Source of the DNA: Aegilops tauschii subsp. strangulata
Lineage: Eukaryota > Streptophyta > Magnoliopsida > Poales > Poaceae
Length of the DNA: 64,000 bases
NCBI RefSeq assembly: GCF_002575655.3
Contig: NC_053040.3
Span: 158,101,148 to 158,165,147, forward strand
Direction of reading: 5' to 3'
Each line of letters starts with the position of its first letter. Within the stretch, counting starts at the first letter, position 1. The translations under genes were made by a program, and so were the position numbers. The notes beneath the pieces are model-generated. The model was not told where the DNA came from. It searched no databases and was given only the letters and a program-made list of their open reading frames with translations. Of the stretch, positions 48,304-59,898 are shown in pieces.

Positions 48304-48947
48304 CACGTGTCCTTCAGATGTGAACTGCCAGGGGCACCTGTGTAATTGCGTTGTGCTGTCCCTTTCCTTATAAATACACATCACATCACGATCAAAATCT
48401 TTTTTCCATCTGTCCACCTCGCACAAACCCTAGCGCCACCGCTAGCTTTCGACGACGCCGGGACGAAGCGCTTAGCTGCCGCGACCTCCCCGACGCCGTC
48501 CTCACGCCGGCCGCGGACATCGTCTTCTCCGACGCTGCCGTAGGTGTCCTCTGTCGCCAAGTTAGGGCACGCAAGATCGAACTGCTCGGCCTCCTCTCTA
48601 CTTCATCTAGCAGTTCTTCGTGTGGTAATTAAAACTCACTTTTACTGCCTTTTTGATCCGATTGATTCATCCTTTTTCACCAAAAGTGGTTTCTCTGGCT
48701 ACATAGTTAGATCTATCCTGTTCTGCATCTCATAATATGCCTAGTATATTCACTTATGCTTCACATATAGTTAGATTCCTCACTTGTACCTATTCTTGGA
48801 TTCGTACAAATCTGGAACCAACTCCCAACATAAAGTGAATGTCTTTGCACTATGAGGTCAATGTCTTCTAAACTGATTTATCTTCAAAATCTTCTGAGAA
48901 TGCATATGACCTCTTCCCCTTCCCTCGCATCTCTAATGCTATCACAG
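48304..48947 (+). promoter_or_regulatory. Promoter-like leader before the third ORF
   Basis: A G-box core CACGTG (48304-48309) and a strong TATA box TATAAATA (48369-48376) are followed at 48421 by CACAAACCCTAGCGCCACC, the kind of 5' leader seen in grass genes, and a GC-rich stretch. A possible donor GGTAATTAAA (about 48624) and a possible acceptor TATCACAG (ends 48947) could remove the AT-rich part before the ORF. The arrangement looks like an internal promoter with a leader intron; this is inferred from sequence only. Confidence 0.5.
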
Positions 48948-49072
48948 GTACATGTCCGTGGGAGAATCCCTTGGTTCTCATAGTCTGCATTCATTTGCAG
49001 AATTCTTACAGCATCACATTAACTCTCCCACGGAAGACTTTGACAGCTTTGAAGCCATTCAGTCTGAACTTC

Positions 49073-50663
49073 ATGGCCACAGAAAAGTCTGCAAGGAAGG
49101 GCGGCAGGCAGCGCCGTGGGAGGACATCAAGGGATTTGCCACCAGATCTCTATGAGCTATACAAGACTGATGCAGAAGAGGATTACAATCAGCGCAAAAC
49201 TCAAATCCAGTGGATTCGAAGATATTGGGCCGAACAATGGTTCAAATACAGGTTCACGACCCAGGAGTATGCTGAGAAGAATGCCATCAAGTGTCCTTGG
49301 GGTGATATTCTCTTTCAAAATCTTCAACCCAAGAACAGAGTTGAAGCTATTGCTCAGGGTTTCTACCCCTGTATGGTCCGTGGACCACAACCTGCCAATG
49401 CCGACCCATCATCATTGCTATGGTGTCGTGATGATAATCTTTTCAAGCGCAACTTTCAGACTGCAAAGGCATCGGCCAAAGAGAACAAGAAATCGCTGGG
49501 ATTAGAATTCAACCCCGGTCCTTCTGCTCCTCGGGCTGAAGGCACACGCGATGCTGAACCCAATATCATCGGGCCCTTCTACAACCTTGAAGGTCTCATC
49601 ACGCATATTGTTGTTCAGGGGGCAGCCGTGGATCACTCTGCAGAGGACGCTGACTCTAATGAAGCGCCTGCTCCACCGAAGCCTCAAAGGCAAAAGAAAA
49701 CCAAGGTTTCAAAGCACTTTGCTGCACCAAGAGCTTCGCGTGTGAAGCCTCTGGCCACTGCTCCTCCTGCACCAAGTGTGCATTCTAAAGATCTCTCTCG
49801 CATCTCCAAGTATGAGAAGAAGAAGAAGCCCATGCAGACTACTGGTCAAGCACTGACCGCAGCTGCAGTTCTGAGGAATGAGCATGAAACCATTGATTTG
49901 TCTAGTGACGGCGATCTTGGCGATGATGCTCTCGAGCTGCTGATAAAGAGCAAGCAAGAGGCGGAAATCTTCAACGATCTTCCCCTTTTTGATGTGGACA
50001 TCCTGAACAAGTTCATTGATGAGTGGTTTGACAGCCCAAACCTCAGTTTTGATGATCTTCAGCTCCCTATTGGCCTCAGTGTCTCCTTCCATGGAGCCAT
50101 TGCTCCTGAACTGGCTCTAGCTCAGAGGATTGCTGAACTGAAGCACAAAATTGACTATGAAAAGGCTCAGTTCAAGAAGCACATGGCCAAGCTCAATGTG
50201 ACTGATGTCCAAAACTTCAAGCAAATGATGCATGAGCTCAAGGAGGCGTTTCACAAGAAACGTGACGAAGCTAAAGGTTCTCGAGAGCGCACGAAACACC
50301 TCGCTGCCAAATGTGTTCAAGCTTACAATGAAGCTGAGAAGCGCAAGGCACTTGGGCGTCCTGGCATTGACCCCAAGATGGCTACCAAGAAGAAGAAGCC
50401 TACTGTGGCCCCAGCTGAAGCATCCAGGCGGGAAGAACCTCGCATTGTCTTCCCCGCCAGCATGACAGGCGTGAAGCCTAAGGTCCCCACAGTAGCTCCG
50501 GAACTCAAGAAAACAAGAACAGCCAAAGCCGAAGCCAGAAAGCGCAAGAACAAGAACACCACTGATGATGGTCCACCAACCAAGAAGAGAAAGACTAAGA
50601 AGAAAGATCGGGCTGCTCCCACAGAGCCCCTTGTCGTCGAGCCAATTTTAGTTGCTCGTCCCA
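49073..50663 (+). pseudogene. Third ORF of the Copia element, first part (about 530 aa)
   Basis: Begins MATEKSARKGGRQRRGRTSR and is open without a stop up to the Gypsy insertion at 50664. Features: a basic N-terminus; a conserved-looking block (QIQWIRRYWAEQWFKYRFTT); a Pro/Ala-rich linker; an acidic middle (DLSSDGDLGDDALELLI); a coiled coil (about residues 345-430, LAQRIAELKHKIDYEKAQFK); and Lys/Arg-rich nuclear-localisation-like tracts at the end (PPTKKRKTKKKDR). I see no signal peptide or transmembrane helix here. Sireviruses are known to carry an extra, sometimes envelope-like ORF after pol; I cannot assign a function to this one. A short overlapping frame from 48952 may hold an alternative N-terminus. 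Confidence 0.7.
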
Positions 50664-52248
50664 TGATACGTCTCCAACGTATCTATAATTTTTTTGATTG
50701 TTCCATGCTATATTATATTCTGTTTTGGACATTAATGGGCTTTATTATACACTTTTATATTATTTTTGGGACTAACCTATTAACCGGAGGCCCAGCCCAG
50801 ATTTGTGTTTTTTTGCCTATTTCAGAGTTTCGCAGAAAAAGAATATCAAACGGAGTCCAAACGGAATGAAACCTTCGGAAACGTGATTTTCGGAACGAAC
50901 GTGATCCAGAGGACTTGGACCCTACGTCAAGACATCAACCAGGAAGGCACGAGGTAGGGGGGCGCGCCTACCCCCCCAGGCGCGCCCTCCACCCTCATGG
51001 GCCCCACGTTGCTCCACTGACATACTTCTTCCTCCTATATATACCTACGTACCCCCAAACTACCAGATACGGAGCCAAAAACCTAATTCCACCGCCGCAA
51101 CCTTCTGTACCCGTGAGATCCCATCTTGGGGCCTTTTCCGGAGCTCCGCCGGAGAGGGCATCAATCACGGAGGGCTTCTACTTCAACACCATAGCCTCTC
51201 CGATGATGTGTGAGTAGTTTACCTCAGACCTTCGGGTCCATAGTTATTAGCTAGATGGCTTCTTCTCTCTCTTTGGATCTCAATACAAAGTTCTCCATGA
51301 TTCTTGTGGAAATCTATTCGATGTAATCTTCTTTTGCGGTGTGTTTGTTGAGACCGATGAATTGTGGGTTTATGATCAAGTTTATCTATGAACAATATTT
51401 GAATCTTCTCTGAATTCTTTTATGTATGATTAGTATCTTTGCAAGTCTCTTCGAATTATCAGTTTGGTTTGGCCTACTAGATTGATCTTTCTTGCAATGG
51501 GAGAAGTGCTTAGCTTTGGGTTCAATCTTGCGGTGTCCTTTCCCAGTGACAGTAGGGGCAGCAAGGCACGTATTGTATTGTTGCCATCGAGGATAACAAG
51601 ATGGGGTTTATATCATATTGCATGAGTTTATCCCTCTACATCATGTCATCTTACTTAAAGCGTTACTCTGTTCTTTTGAACTTAATACTCTAGATGCATG
51701 CTGGATAGCGGTTGATGTGTGGAGTAATAGTAGTAGATGCAGGCAGGAGTCGGTCTACTTGTCTCGGACGTGATGCCTATATACATGATCATACCTAGAT
51801 ATTCTCATAACTATGCCCAATTCTATCAATTGCTCAACAGTAATTTGTTCACCCACCATAATACTTATGCTCTCGAGAGAAGCCACTAGTGAAACCTATG
51901 GCCCCCGGGTCTATTTTCCATCATATTTAATCTCCCGTCAACTAGCTATTTCTAATGTCGTTTATTTTGCTTTCTTTACTTTGCATCTTTATCATAAAAA
52001 TACCAAAAAAATTATCTTATCATATCTATCAGATCTCACTTTCGTAAGTGACCGTGAAGGGATTGACAACCCTTTATTGCGTTGGTTGCGAGGATTTTAT
52101 TTGTTTGTGTAGGTGCGAGGGACTCGTGCATGGCCTCCTACTGGATTGATACCTTGGTTCTCAAAAACTGAGGGAAATACTTACGCTGCTTTACTGCATC
52201 ACCCTTTCCTCTTCAAGGGAAAACCAACGCAGTGCTCAAGAGGTAGCA
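50664..52248 (+). repeat. 5' LTR of the non-autonomous Gypsy element
   Basis: Starts TGATACGTCTCCAACGTATC, ends AAGAGGTAGCA. A TATA-like CTATATATACC is near 51035. Confidence 0.92.
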
Positions 52249-52259
52249 AGAAGGATTTC

Positions 52260-52278
52260 TGGCGCCGTTGCCGGGGAG
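52260..52278 (+). other. Primer binding site
   Basis: TGGCGCCGTTGCCGGGGAG, 11 nt after the 5' LTR, the type found in several Triticeae Gypsy families. Confidence 0.8.
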
Positions 52279-52364
52279 TCTACGCAAAAGTCAACATACC
52301 AAGTACCCATCACAAACCCTTATCTCCCGCATTACATTATTTGCCATTTGCCTTTCATTAAGGT

Positions 52365-53436
52365 AAAACCCAACCATAGCATTAAAGCATCAAGTCCTCT
52401 TTATCCCATACGTAGACAACCTACTTACTCAGGTATGTGCTTCTGTCACTCACGCCACCCACCATAAGCAAATCATGAACATATTGCAAACCCTACAGCG
52501 GGAATCCCTCACGCTTGCGCGACACGGAGAGCACCATAGGACAGCGCCAATAATAAAACATGCAACTCAAACCAATCACGATCATCAATTAACCCATAGG
52601 ACAAAACGGGTCTACTCAAACATCATAGGATAGCCATACATCATTGGGAAATAATATATAGCGTTGAGTACCATGTTTAAGTAGAGATTACAGCGGCTAA
52701 GAGAGAGGTTACACCGCTGCATAGAGGGGGGAAGAGTTGGTGATGATGGCGGTGAAGTTGTTGGTGAAGATTGCGGTGATGATGATGGCCCCCGGTGGCA
52801 CTCCGGCGCCACCGGAAGCGAAGGGGAGAGAGCCCCCCTCCTTCTTCTTCTTCCTTGACCTCCTCCCTAGATGGGAGAAGGGTTTCCCCTCTGGTCCTTG
52901 GCCTCCATGGCGTTGGAGGGGCGAGAGCCCCTCCGACATTGGATCTGTCTCTCTGTTTCTCTCCGTTTCTGCGTTCTCCTCTGCTGCCCTTTCACCGTTT
53001 CTTTTATATCCGGCGATCCGTAACTCCGATTGGGTTGAATCTTTCGCCCAGATTTTTCTCATAAAATTAGATTTCTTGCAGCAAAAGAAGAGCGTCAACC
53101 GCCTTACGGAGTGCCCACGAGGTTCCAGGGCGCGCCTGCCCCCCTGGGGAGCGCCCCCTGCCTCATGGCCCCCTCGGGCACCGTCTCGCGTTGATTTTAC
53201 TTCCTCAAAATCATAAACATTCCAAAATAATTCTCCATCCTTTTTTATCCCGTTTGGACTCCGTTTGATATTGGGTTTCTGCGAAACATAAACATGCAAC
53301 AAACAGGAACTGGCACTGGGCACTGGATCAATATGTTAGTCCCAAAAATAGTATAAAAAGTTGCCAAAAGTATATGAAAGTTGTAGAATATTGGCATGGA
53401 ACAATAAAAAATTATAGATACGACGGAGACGCATCA
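52365..53436 (-). mobile_element. Reversed LTR nested in the Gypsy element
   Basis: On the minus strand it starts TGATGCGTCTCCGTCGTATC at 53436 and runs through a TATA-containing, GC-rich zone to about 52365. No internal region accompanies it, so it is probably a solo LTR. Its far end and target duplication are not clear. Confidence 0.65.
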
Positions 53437-54096
53437 TATATTCCAACAATGGGCTTCCTCAAATGCCCTAGGTCTTCGTGAGCAAGCAAGTTGGATGCAC
53501 ACCCACTTAGTTTCTTTTGTTGAGCTTTCGTGCATTTATAGCTCTAGTGCATCCGTTGCATGGCAATCCCTACTCCTTGCATTAACATAAATCGATGGGC
53601 ATCTCCATAGCTCATTGATTAGCGCGTTGATGTGAGACTTTCTCCTTTTTTGTCTTCTCCACATAACCCCCATCATTATATTCTATTCCACCCATAGTGC
53701 TATATCCATGGCTCACGCTCATGTATTGCGTGAAGGTTGAAAAGGTTTGAGATTACTAAAGTATGAAACAATTGCTTGGCTTGTCATCGGGGTTGTGCAT
53801 GATGAGAGCATTCTTGTGTGACGAAAATGGAGCATGACTAAACTATATGATTTTGTAGGGATGAACTTTCTTGGCCATGTTATTTTGAGAGGACATAATT
53901 GCTTAGTTAGTATGCTTGAAGTATTATTACTTTTATGTCAATATTAAACCTTTATCTTGAATCTTTCGGATCTGAATATTCATACCACAATTAAGAGAAT
54001 TACATTTAAATTATGCCAATTAGCATTCCACATCAAAAATTCTGTTTTTATCATTTACCTGCTCGAGGATGAGCAGGAATTAAGCTTGGGGATGCT
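53437..54096 (+). other. Remaining internal region of the non-autonomous element
   Basis: AT-rich and without open frames. It ends in a purine-rich tract (aggaattaagcttggggatg) just before the 3' LTR. Confidence 0.7.
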
Positions 54097-55681
54097 TGAT
54101 ACGTCTCCAACGTATCTATAATTTTTGATTGTTCCATGCTATATTATATTCTGTTTTGGACATTAATGGGATTTATTATACACTTTTATATTATTTTTGG
54201 GACTAACCTATTAACCGGAGGCCCAGCCCAGATTTGCTGTTTTTTGCCTATTTCAGAGTTTCGCAGAAAAAGAATATCAAACGGAGTCCAAACGGAATGA
54301 AACCTTCGGAAACGTGATTTTCGGAACGAACGTGATCCGGAGGACTTGGACCCTACGTCAAGACATCAACCAGGAAGGCACAAGGTAGGGGGGCGCGCCT
54401 ACCCCCCCAGGCGCGCCCTCCACCCTCGTGGGCCCCATGTTGCTCCACCGACATACTTCTTCCTCCTATATATACCTACGTACCCCCAAACTACCAGATA
54501 CGGAGCCAAAAACCTAATTCCACCGCCGCAACCTTCTATACCTGTGAGATCCCATCTTGGGGCCTTTTCTGGAGCTCCGCCGGAGAGGGCATCGATCATG
54601 GAGGGCTTCTACATCAACACCATAGCCTCTCCGTTGATGTGTGAGTAGTTTACCTCAGACCTTCGGGTCCATAGTTATTAGCTAGATGGCTTCTTCTCTC
54701 TCTTTGGATCTCAATACAAAGTTCTCCACGATTCTCGTGGAAATCTATTCGATGTAATCTTCTTTTGCGGTGTGTTTGTTGAGACCGATGAATTGTGGGT
54801 TTATGATCAAGTTTATCTATGAACAATATTTGAATCTTCTCTGAATTCTTTTATGTATGATTGGTTATCTTTGCAAGTCTCTTCGAATTATCAGTTTGGT
54901 TTGGCCTACGAGATTGATCTTTCTTGCAATGGGAGAAGTGCTTAGCTTTGGGTTCAATCTTGCGGTGTCCTTTCCCAGTGACAGTAGGGGCAGCAAGGCA
55001 CGTATTGTATTGTTGCCATCGAGGATAACAAGATGGGGTTTATATCATATTGCATGAGTTTATCCCTCTACATCATGTCATCTTACTTAAAGCGTTACTC
55101 TGTTCTTTTGAACTTAATACTCTAGATGCATGCTAGATAGCGGTCGATGTGTGGAGTAATAGTAGTAGATGCAGGCAGGAGTCGGTCTACTTGTCTCGTA
55201 CGTGATGCCTATATACATGATCATACCTAGATATTCTCATAACTATGCTCAATTCTATCAATTGCTCAACAGTAATTTGTTCACCCACTGTAATACTTAT
55301 GCTCTCGAGAGAAGCCACTAGTGAAACCTATGGCCCCCGGGTCTATTTTCCATCATATTTAATCTCCCGTCAACTGGCTATTTCTAACGCCGTTTATTTT
55401 ACTTTCTTTACTTTGCATCTTTATCATAAAAATACCAAAAAAATTATCTTATCATATCTATCAGATCTCACTTTCGTAAGTGACCGTGAAGGGATTGACA
55501 ACCCCTTTATTGCATTGGTTGCGAGGATTTTATTTGTTTGTGTAGGTGCGAGGGACTCGTGCGTGGCCTCCTACTGGATTGATACCTTGGTTCTCAAAAA
55601 CTGAGGGAAATACTTACGCTGCTTTACTGCATCACCCTTTCCTCTTCAAGGGAAAACCAATGCAGTGCTCAAGAGGTAGCA
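54097..55681 (+). repeat. 3' LTR of the non-autonomous Gypsy element
   Basis: Same length and ends as the 5' LTR. Differences are mostly transitions, many at CpG sites. Confidence 0.92.
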
Positions 55682-58223
55682 TCCTGCGTCAGAACACCAA
55701 GAGCGTCGTTTGATAGTTCACGAGCCTGCTACCACAGAGGCTCCTAAAGCTCAAGAAGATCCAGCTGTTGACCACACCGCAGCTGAAGACATTGGTCCCC
55801 AAGACAATGTAGATGATGATGAAGTCATTCCTCAGATCGAGCACCAAATGGTATCATCGCCTGTTCTCACAAACAGCGAACTCATCAACATTGGTCGTCC
55901 TTTGACGCCAATTGCTCAGGATGATTCATGGGCTGATCACCCTCAAGACTCCCCCCCCCCCCGTCAAGAAGAATCACCACGCACTCCCCCAACTCAAGTC
56001 ACCACTCCGGTGCTTGATGATGAAGACTTTGTGGCCCAGACAACTCCATCTCCACAAGCATCGCCAGCGTTTCGCAGGCTTCGCAAAGGACCAAGGTCAC
56101 AAGTCACTCTTTCGAGTGTTCCAGAAGGAGAAGAGCACCACCACTTAGTATCACACCAAGTGTTTCCTGAAGCCACTCCAACTGCGAACATCTCAGAGTC
56201 TGAAGCCAAAGCTGCTGAAGACATTCTGGCTGCATCAGCCGATGAACAAGAAGAACCAAGTCAAGAAGAAGAACATGTTGCTACACCCCTGTCCAACCAA
56301 GAAGTTGTTCTCGAGGAGAACGTGTCCGACCCTCCAGCTACTCAAGTGGAGGTTGACAATACTGAGGCGGCCACAAACAACACTACTGAAGCCAATGACG
56401 TTGTCATGGCTGAAGCTAATGTGGCGCCTAAAGCCAATGTTGCACCTGAAGCAAATCTGCAGCCTGAAGCTAATGCCAATGCCACTGCTCCTGTACCGCC
56501 TCCAAGGCCACACACCATTGAGCAAGCATTTGATCATGGTCAGTTGGTTACTATCCGATGGCCCATTCTGGTTCCTCCACCTGCTGCAGGTCCACAATTT
56601 GACTATCATGTAGAGCACAAGCCTCAGGTTCAGAAGCCTAAGCCAAGGCTGCCAAGGTTTCCAGGTACTGCAACTTCACCAGGATCTTTTAATGCAAATG
56701 GCTTCATTGCACACAACACCTTCTTTGATAGTGCCAAGAACCCCTACTCGAAGCCAAGAATTTCATCTGATTGGTTCTGGAGCTATCAACAACGCAGTTA
56801 ATATTCCTTTGTTCTTCATGATCAAGGGCGCATCTTTCCCCATATGCATCTAGACTGTGAAGCTATTGCTGGACTGCCCTGCTTAGAAGAAGCCCTTGAC
56901 TGTTTCCGAGATGCTGGTCTGCTGCAATTTGTGACTAATAAAGAGCACTGGAATGAAGAGCTTCTGCTACAATTCTATGCTACCCTCCACATTCGCGGCT
57001 ACAACAGGGATCCGAAGACTTGGATCCTTGAGTGGATGACAGGCAATGTACACCACGAAGCCAAAGCTCTGGATATTATTGAGCTCACAGGCCTGCCCAC
57101 TCCAAGTGAACTCTTCGCGCCTGGTTGTCAGCTTCACCGCAATGCTTTGGAAAGCATCTTCCAGAAGCCTGAGCCCAACATGAGCCAAATGCTGAGCATG
57201 ATGAAGCCTCTGCCTCGCGACGCTGAATATCCAAGGGAATTCCTTGTTGAAGACCTAGAGTATCTGCCCCGCACTATTTATCATATCATCAGGCGAACTC
57301 TATGGCCTGTCAAGGGACATTCTTCTGCAGTGAAGCTTGAAGGAGCAATGAAGACATTGGTCTTTTATATCTTCAATGGCATCAGCTTCAATGCTCAAGA
57401 CTTCTTTATCAGGCAATTGGCTGCATCTGGCTCTGATCTTTTTGGATTGAAATTCTATGCTCCATGGGTAATGCGCCTCATCAAGCTTCATTCTGTTGTC
57501 AACTATCAGCCGTCTGCGCGCAATCATCTAATATTCTTGCCAGAGGTTGATATGTCTGTCGAAGCCATCTACCCAGAACCTACCAAGGAGCCAATTTATC
57601 TTCACAATGCTGATCACCAAAGCTTCACTCAGCCCATTGAAGGAGTTCTAGCTGCCACTCGTGTTTATCCTTTGGCTGGCAATACACGTGCACCTCATCG
57701 TGCCCATACTGAAGCCACTGAAAGCACAATTTCTCAAAGGCCTTGAAAGCGACCTCGTGTTCTTAATGACCGAGGGCTTCTCGTTGCCCTGCATCAAAAA
57801 CAGGATAAGCATCACAACTGGCTGAAGCATCAGATGCAAAGCCTCTTGGTGGATGTCAATCGTATTCGCAACCTTGCCATCAAGAATGCATTTGTCACTC
57901 ATGAAACCTGTCGGAGATCGTGGAAGAGTCTGACATTGCTTAGTGCTGAAGCTGATCTTCAAGATGATGGCTTCACCGAGAGATTCAAGTTTGATTCCAC
58001 TCATCCCAGGAATGCTGTCTTGCGTCGGACTCCCTCACTCGAAGACTCTGAGTACTCCTCCTTAGCTGCAACTGTTAATGCCAGAGTCATTGATGACCAA
58101 GATGATGCTACTTCACCACCTCCAACTTCAGCGCGTATCGACACTGCACCAAGTTCTTCTGCACCACCGAACCTCAACGACGACCCTGCTGCTTCACCAC
58201 CTACTCCTCATGGGAATGAGTAG
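55682..58223 (+). pseudogene. Third ORF of the Copia element, second part, two in-frame stops
   Basis: One frame runs from 55683 to the stop at 58223 with a TAA at 56799-56801 and a TGA at 57744-57746. First comes an acidic, Pro/Glu/Ala-rich region with repeats around PEAN and PKAN (55710-56500). Then a globular block (about 56840-57600; motifs LLLQFYATLHIRGYN, WMTGNVHHEAKALDIIELTG, FYIFNGISFNAQDFFIRQLA) resembles the plant transposon-protein domain seen in Sirevirus and Athila accessory ORFs. A helical, polar C-terminal part follows. It belongs to the same reading unit as 49073-50663, about 1375 residues together. Function unknown. Confidence 0.65.
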
Positions 58224-58231
58224 AGGCTCAA

Positions 58232-58751
58232 TGTTGAGGATATAGACCTTAGAGTCACCCGCCAGGAGGGGCCGGGTTACTCATATGGTCACTGCCAGAA
58301 GCCCGGCGCCAAGCTTAAAGACGGTGGGCCAAAGATGGGCTTAAGACCCGGATATGGCTTAAGGCCCATAGTTGCAATCATTATTATGGTAGAACTTGTA
58401 GTGTAAGGCAAGAATAGTTGAGAGTCCGAGCCGGACACTCTTATGAGCCGGCCGGGACTCTGAGAGCTGCTGGGCGTCAGCCTCCCTATATAAAGGGACG
58501 ACCCGGCAGCGGTTTAGGAACAAGAACAATCTCATCGAGAGCCGGGCATAGCAGTTTAGCTCCCTGGTGATCGTAACCCTAATCAATATCACCTCAAACT
58601 GGACGTAGGCTTTTACCTTCACCGTAAGGGGCCGAACCAGTATAAACCCCCGTGTTCCTTGTCCCGCATTAACCCCTTCAAGCTTCCTAGCTGCGATGGC
58701 TCCACGACTAAGTCCTAGCTCGAGGACATCTGCTGTGACAATTCCATGACA
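58232..58751 (+). repeat. 5' LTR of the Tat element
   Basis: 520 bp from TGTTGAGGATATAG to ...CCATGACA, followed by the primer-binding-like TTGGCGCCCACCGTGGGG. TATA box TATATAAA at 58487-58494. The end could instead be at 58740 (TGTGACA). Confidence 0.7.
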
Positions 58752-58836
58752 GTTGGCGCCCACCGTGGGGCCAGCACACGGTGGATTTGAGTTCTTGAAG
58801 GGCAGCTTCGAAGGGCTCAAGGGATACGCTGTGGGC

Positions 58837-59898
58837 CGGATGACCAAGAGTCGTCGCGGCAAGCTCTACATCGACGATGCAAACTGGGGCCCCGACGCCG
58901 GCTCAATTGAGTACGGGTACCGGGTCCCCTTCGGCAGAATTCATGTTTTCATTGGCAAGATTGGTGAGCCGGGCCCTGAGCCGGATCTCTGCGCCGATCT
59001 CATCGAGACGGCTCAGCATGCACGACCCGCCCGGGCCCGGCCTGCCTTAAGGCACGCGTTTGTGGGATGTATCCATGGAGGGCCCTCTGATCTTTCTGGG
59101 TCTGGTGATGAGGCGGCCGCCGGCTCTGACGGCGAGTCGGCCACCGATGAGTCAAACTCGTTGTATCAACTTCAAGATGGCAGGCTCATGGGTTGTTCCG
59201 ATGGTGACAGTATTCCGGACCCGTTTGAGCCGCCAAGTCAGGTTGGAGTCTTTATGGCTGGCGCGCAGCCTGTTCAGAACCCCGCTGCTGGAGCGGGAAA
59301 CCCGGTGCCTTCTCCGGCTCAGGTGCTCATGGATGGAGGCAGCAGCATCAACATCCTCTATTATGAGACTTTTCGCCGTATGGGGTTGGTTGATAAGAAC
59401 CTCAGCCAGTCAAACACTATCTTCCATGGTGTGGTACCTGGTAAGTCGGCTTATCCAGTCGGCAAGATCGAATTGGAAGTGGCCTTTGGAGATGAGAACA
59501 ACTACAGGGTGGAGAAATTGACCTTTGAGGTGGTTAAGATAAGAAGCCCGTACCATGCTATATTTGGGCGGCCGGCTTACGCCAAGTTCATGGCTCGGCC
59601 GTGTTATGTGTACTTACAGCTCAAGATGCCGGGTCACAACGGGACCATTACGGTTCACGGCAGCCGGAAAGTGGCCCTGGAGTGTGAGGAAGGCGATGCA
59701 GCTTATGCAAAATCTGTTTGTGCAACAGAGGAGTTGAAGTTTTACAAAGACAATGTTGACCCAACAGATATGACCTCTCTGAAGAAGCCGACTACGGAGA
59801 ATGAACCGGCGATGAAATTTAAGTCAGCGGATGAGACTTTCGTTCCAGGAGACTCATCTCAGCAATTTAGCATCAGTGCCAATCTGGATCCAAAATAG
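58837..59898 (+). pseudogene. Tat gag N-terminus fused to protease, internal deletion and stop
   Basis: After a Gly/Asp-rich gag N-terminus (MTKSRRGKLYIDDAN, then VGCIHGG, DGRLMGCSDGDS) the frame passes directly at about 59320 into the aspartic protease (VLMDGGSSINILYYETFRRM). The capsid domain and zinc knuckle expected between them are absent, so an internal, frame-preserving deletion is likely. A TAG at 59896-59898 separates it from the rest of pol. An open frame starting at 58753 lies over the primer binding site and has no ATG there, so I start later. Confidence 0.7.

Larger units (their letters stand above)
50664..55681 (+). mobile_element. Complete non-autonomous Gypsy-type element (5.0 kb)
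   Basis: Two LTRs of equal length (1585 bp each), a primer binding site and a polypurine tract enclose 1848 bp without gag or pol. Flanks are TCCCA and TCCTG, readable as a 5-bp duplication with two transitions; the interrupted third ORF continues in frame across the insertion site. By eye the LTRs differ at about 35-40 positions (2-2.5%), a fairly young insertion. Confidence 0.88.
38620..58231 (+). mobile_element. Copia (Sirevirus, Maximus-like) retrotransposon with nested insertions; 3' LTR not in the window
   Basis: The 5' LTR starts TGTAAGTGCATCTAGTGCC, as I remember for Maximus. Gag, protease, integrase, reverse transcriptase, RNase H and a long third ORF follow in Copia order. It is interrupted by a reversed solo LTR (44332-46023), a complete non-autonomous Gypsy element (50664-55681) and a Tat Gypsy element at 58232. 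The 5 bp before it are AATAG; the matching duplication is beyond the window. Without the nested insertions the visible part is about 12.9 kb. Confidence 0.85.

Noticed and set aside
52709..53323. 204-codon minus frame and 159-codon plus frame
   Set aside because: They are inside the reversed LTR nested in the Gypsy element; antisense pair, no domain.
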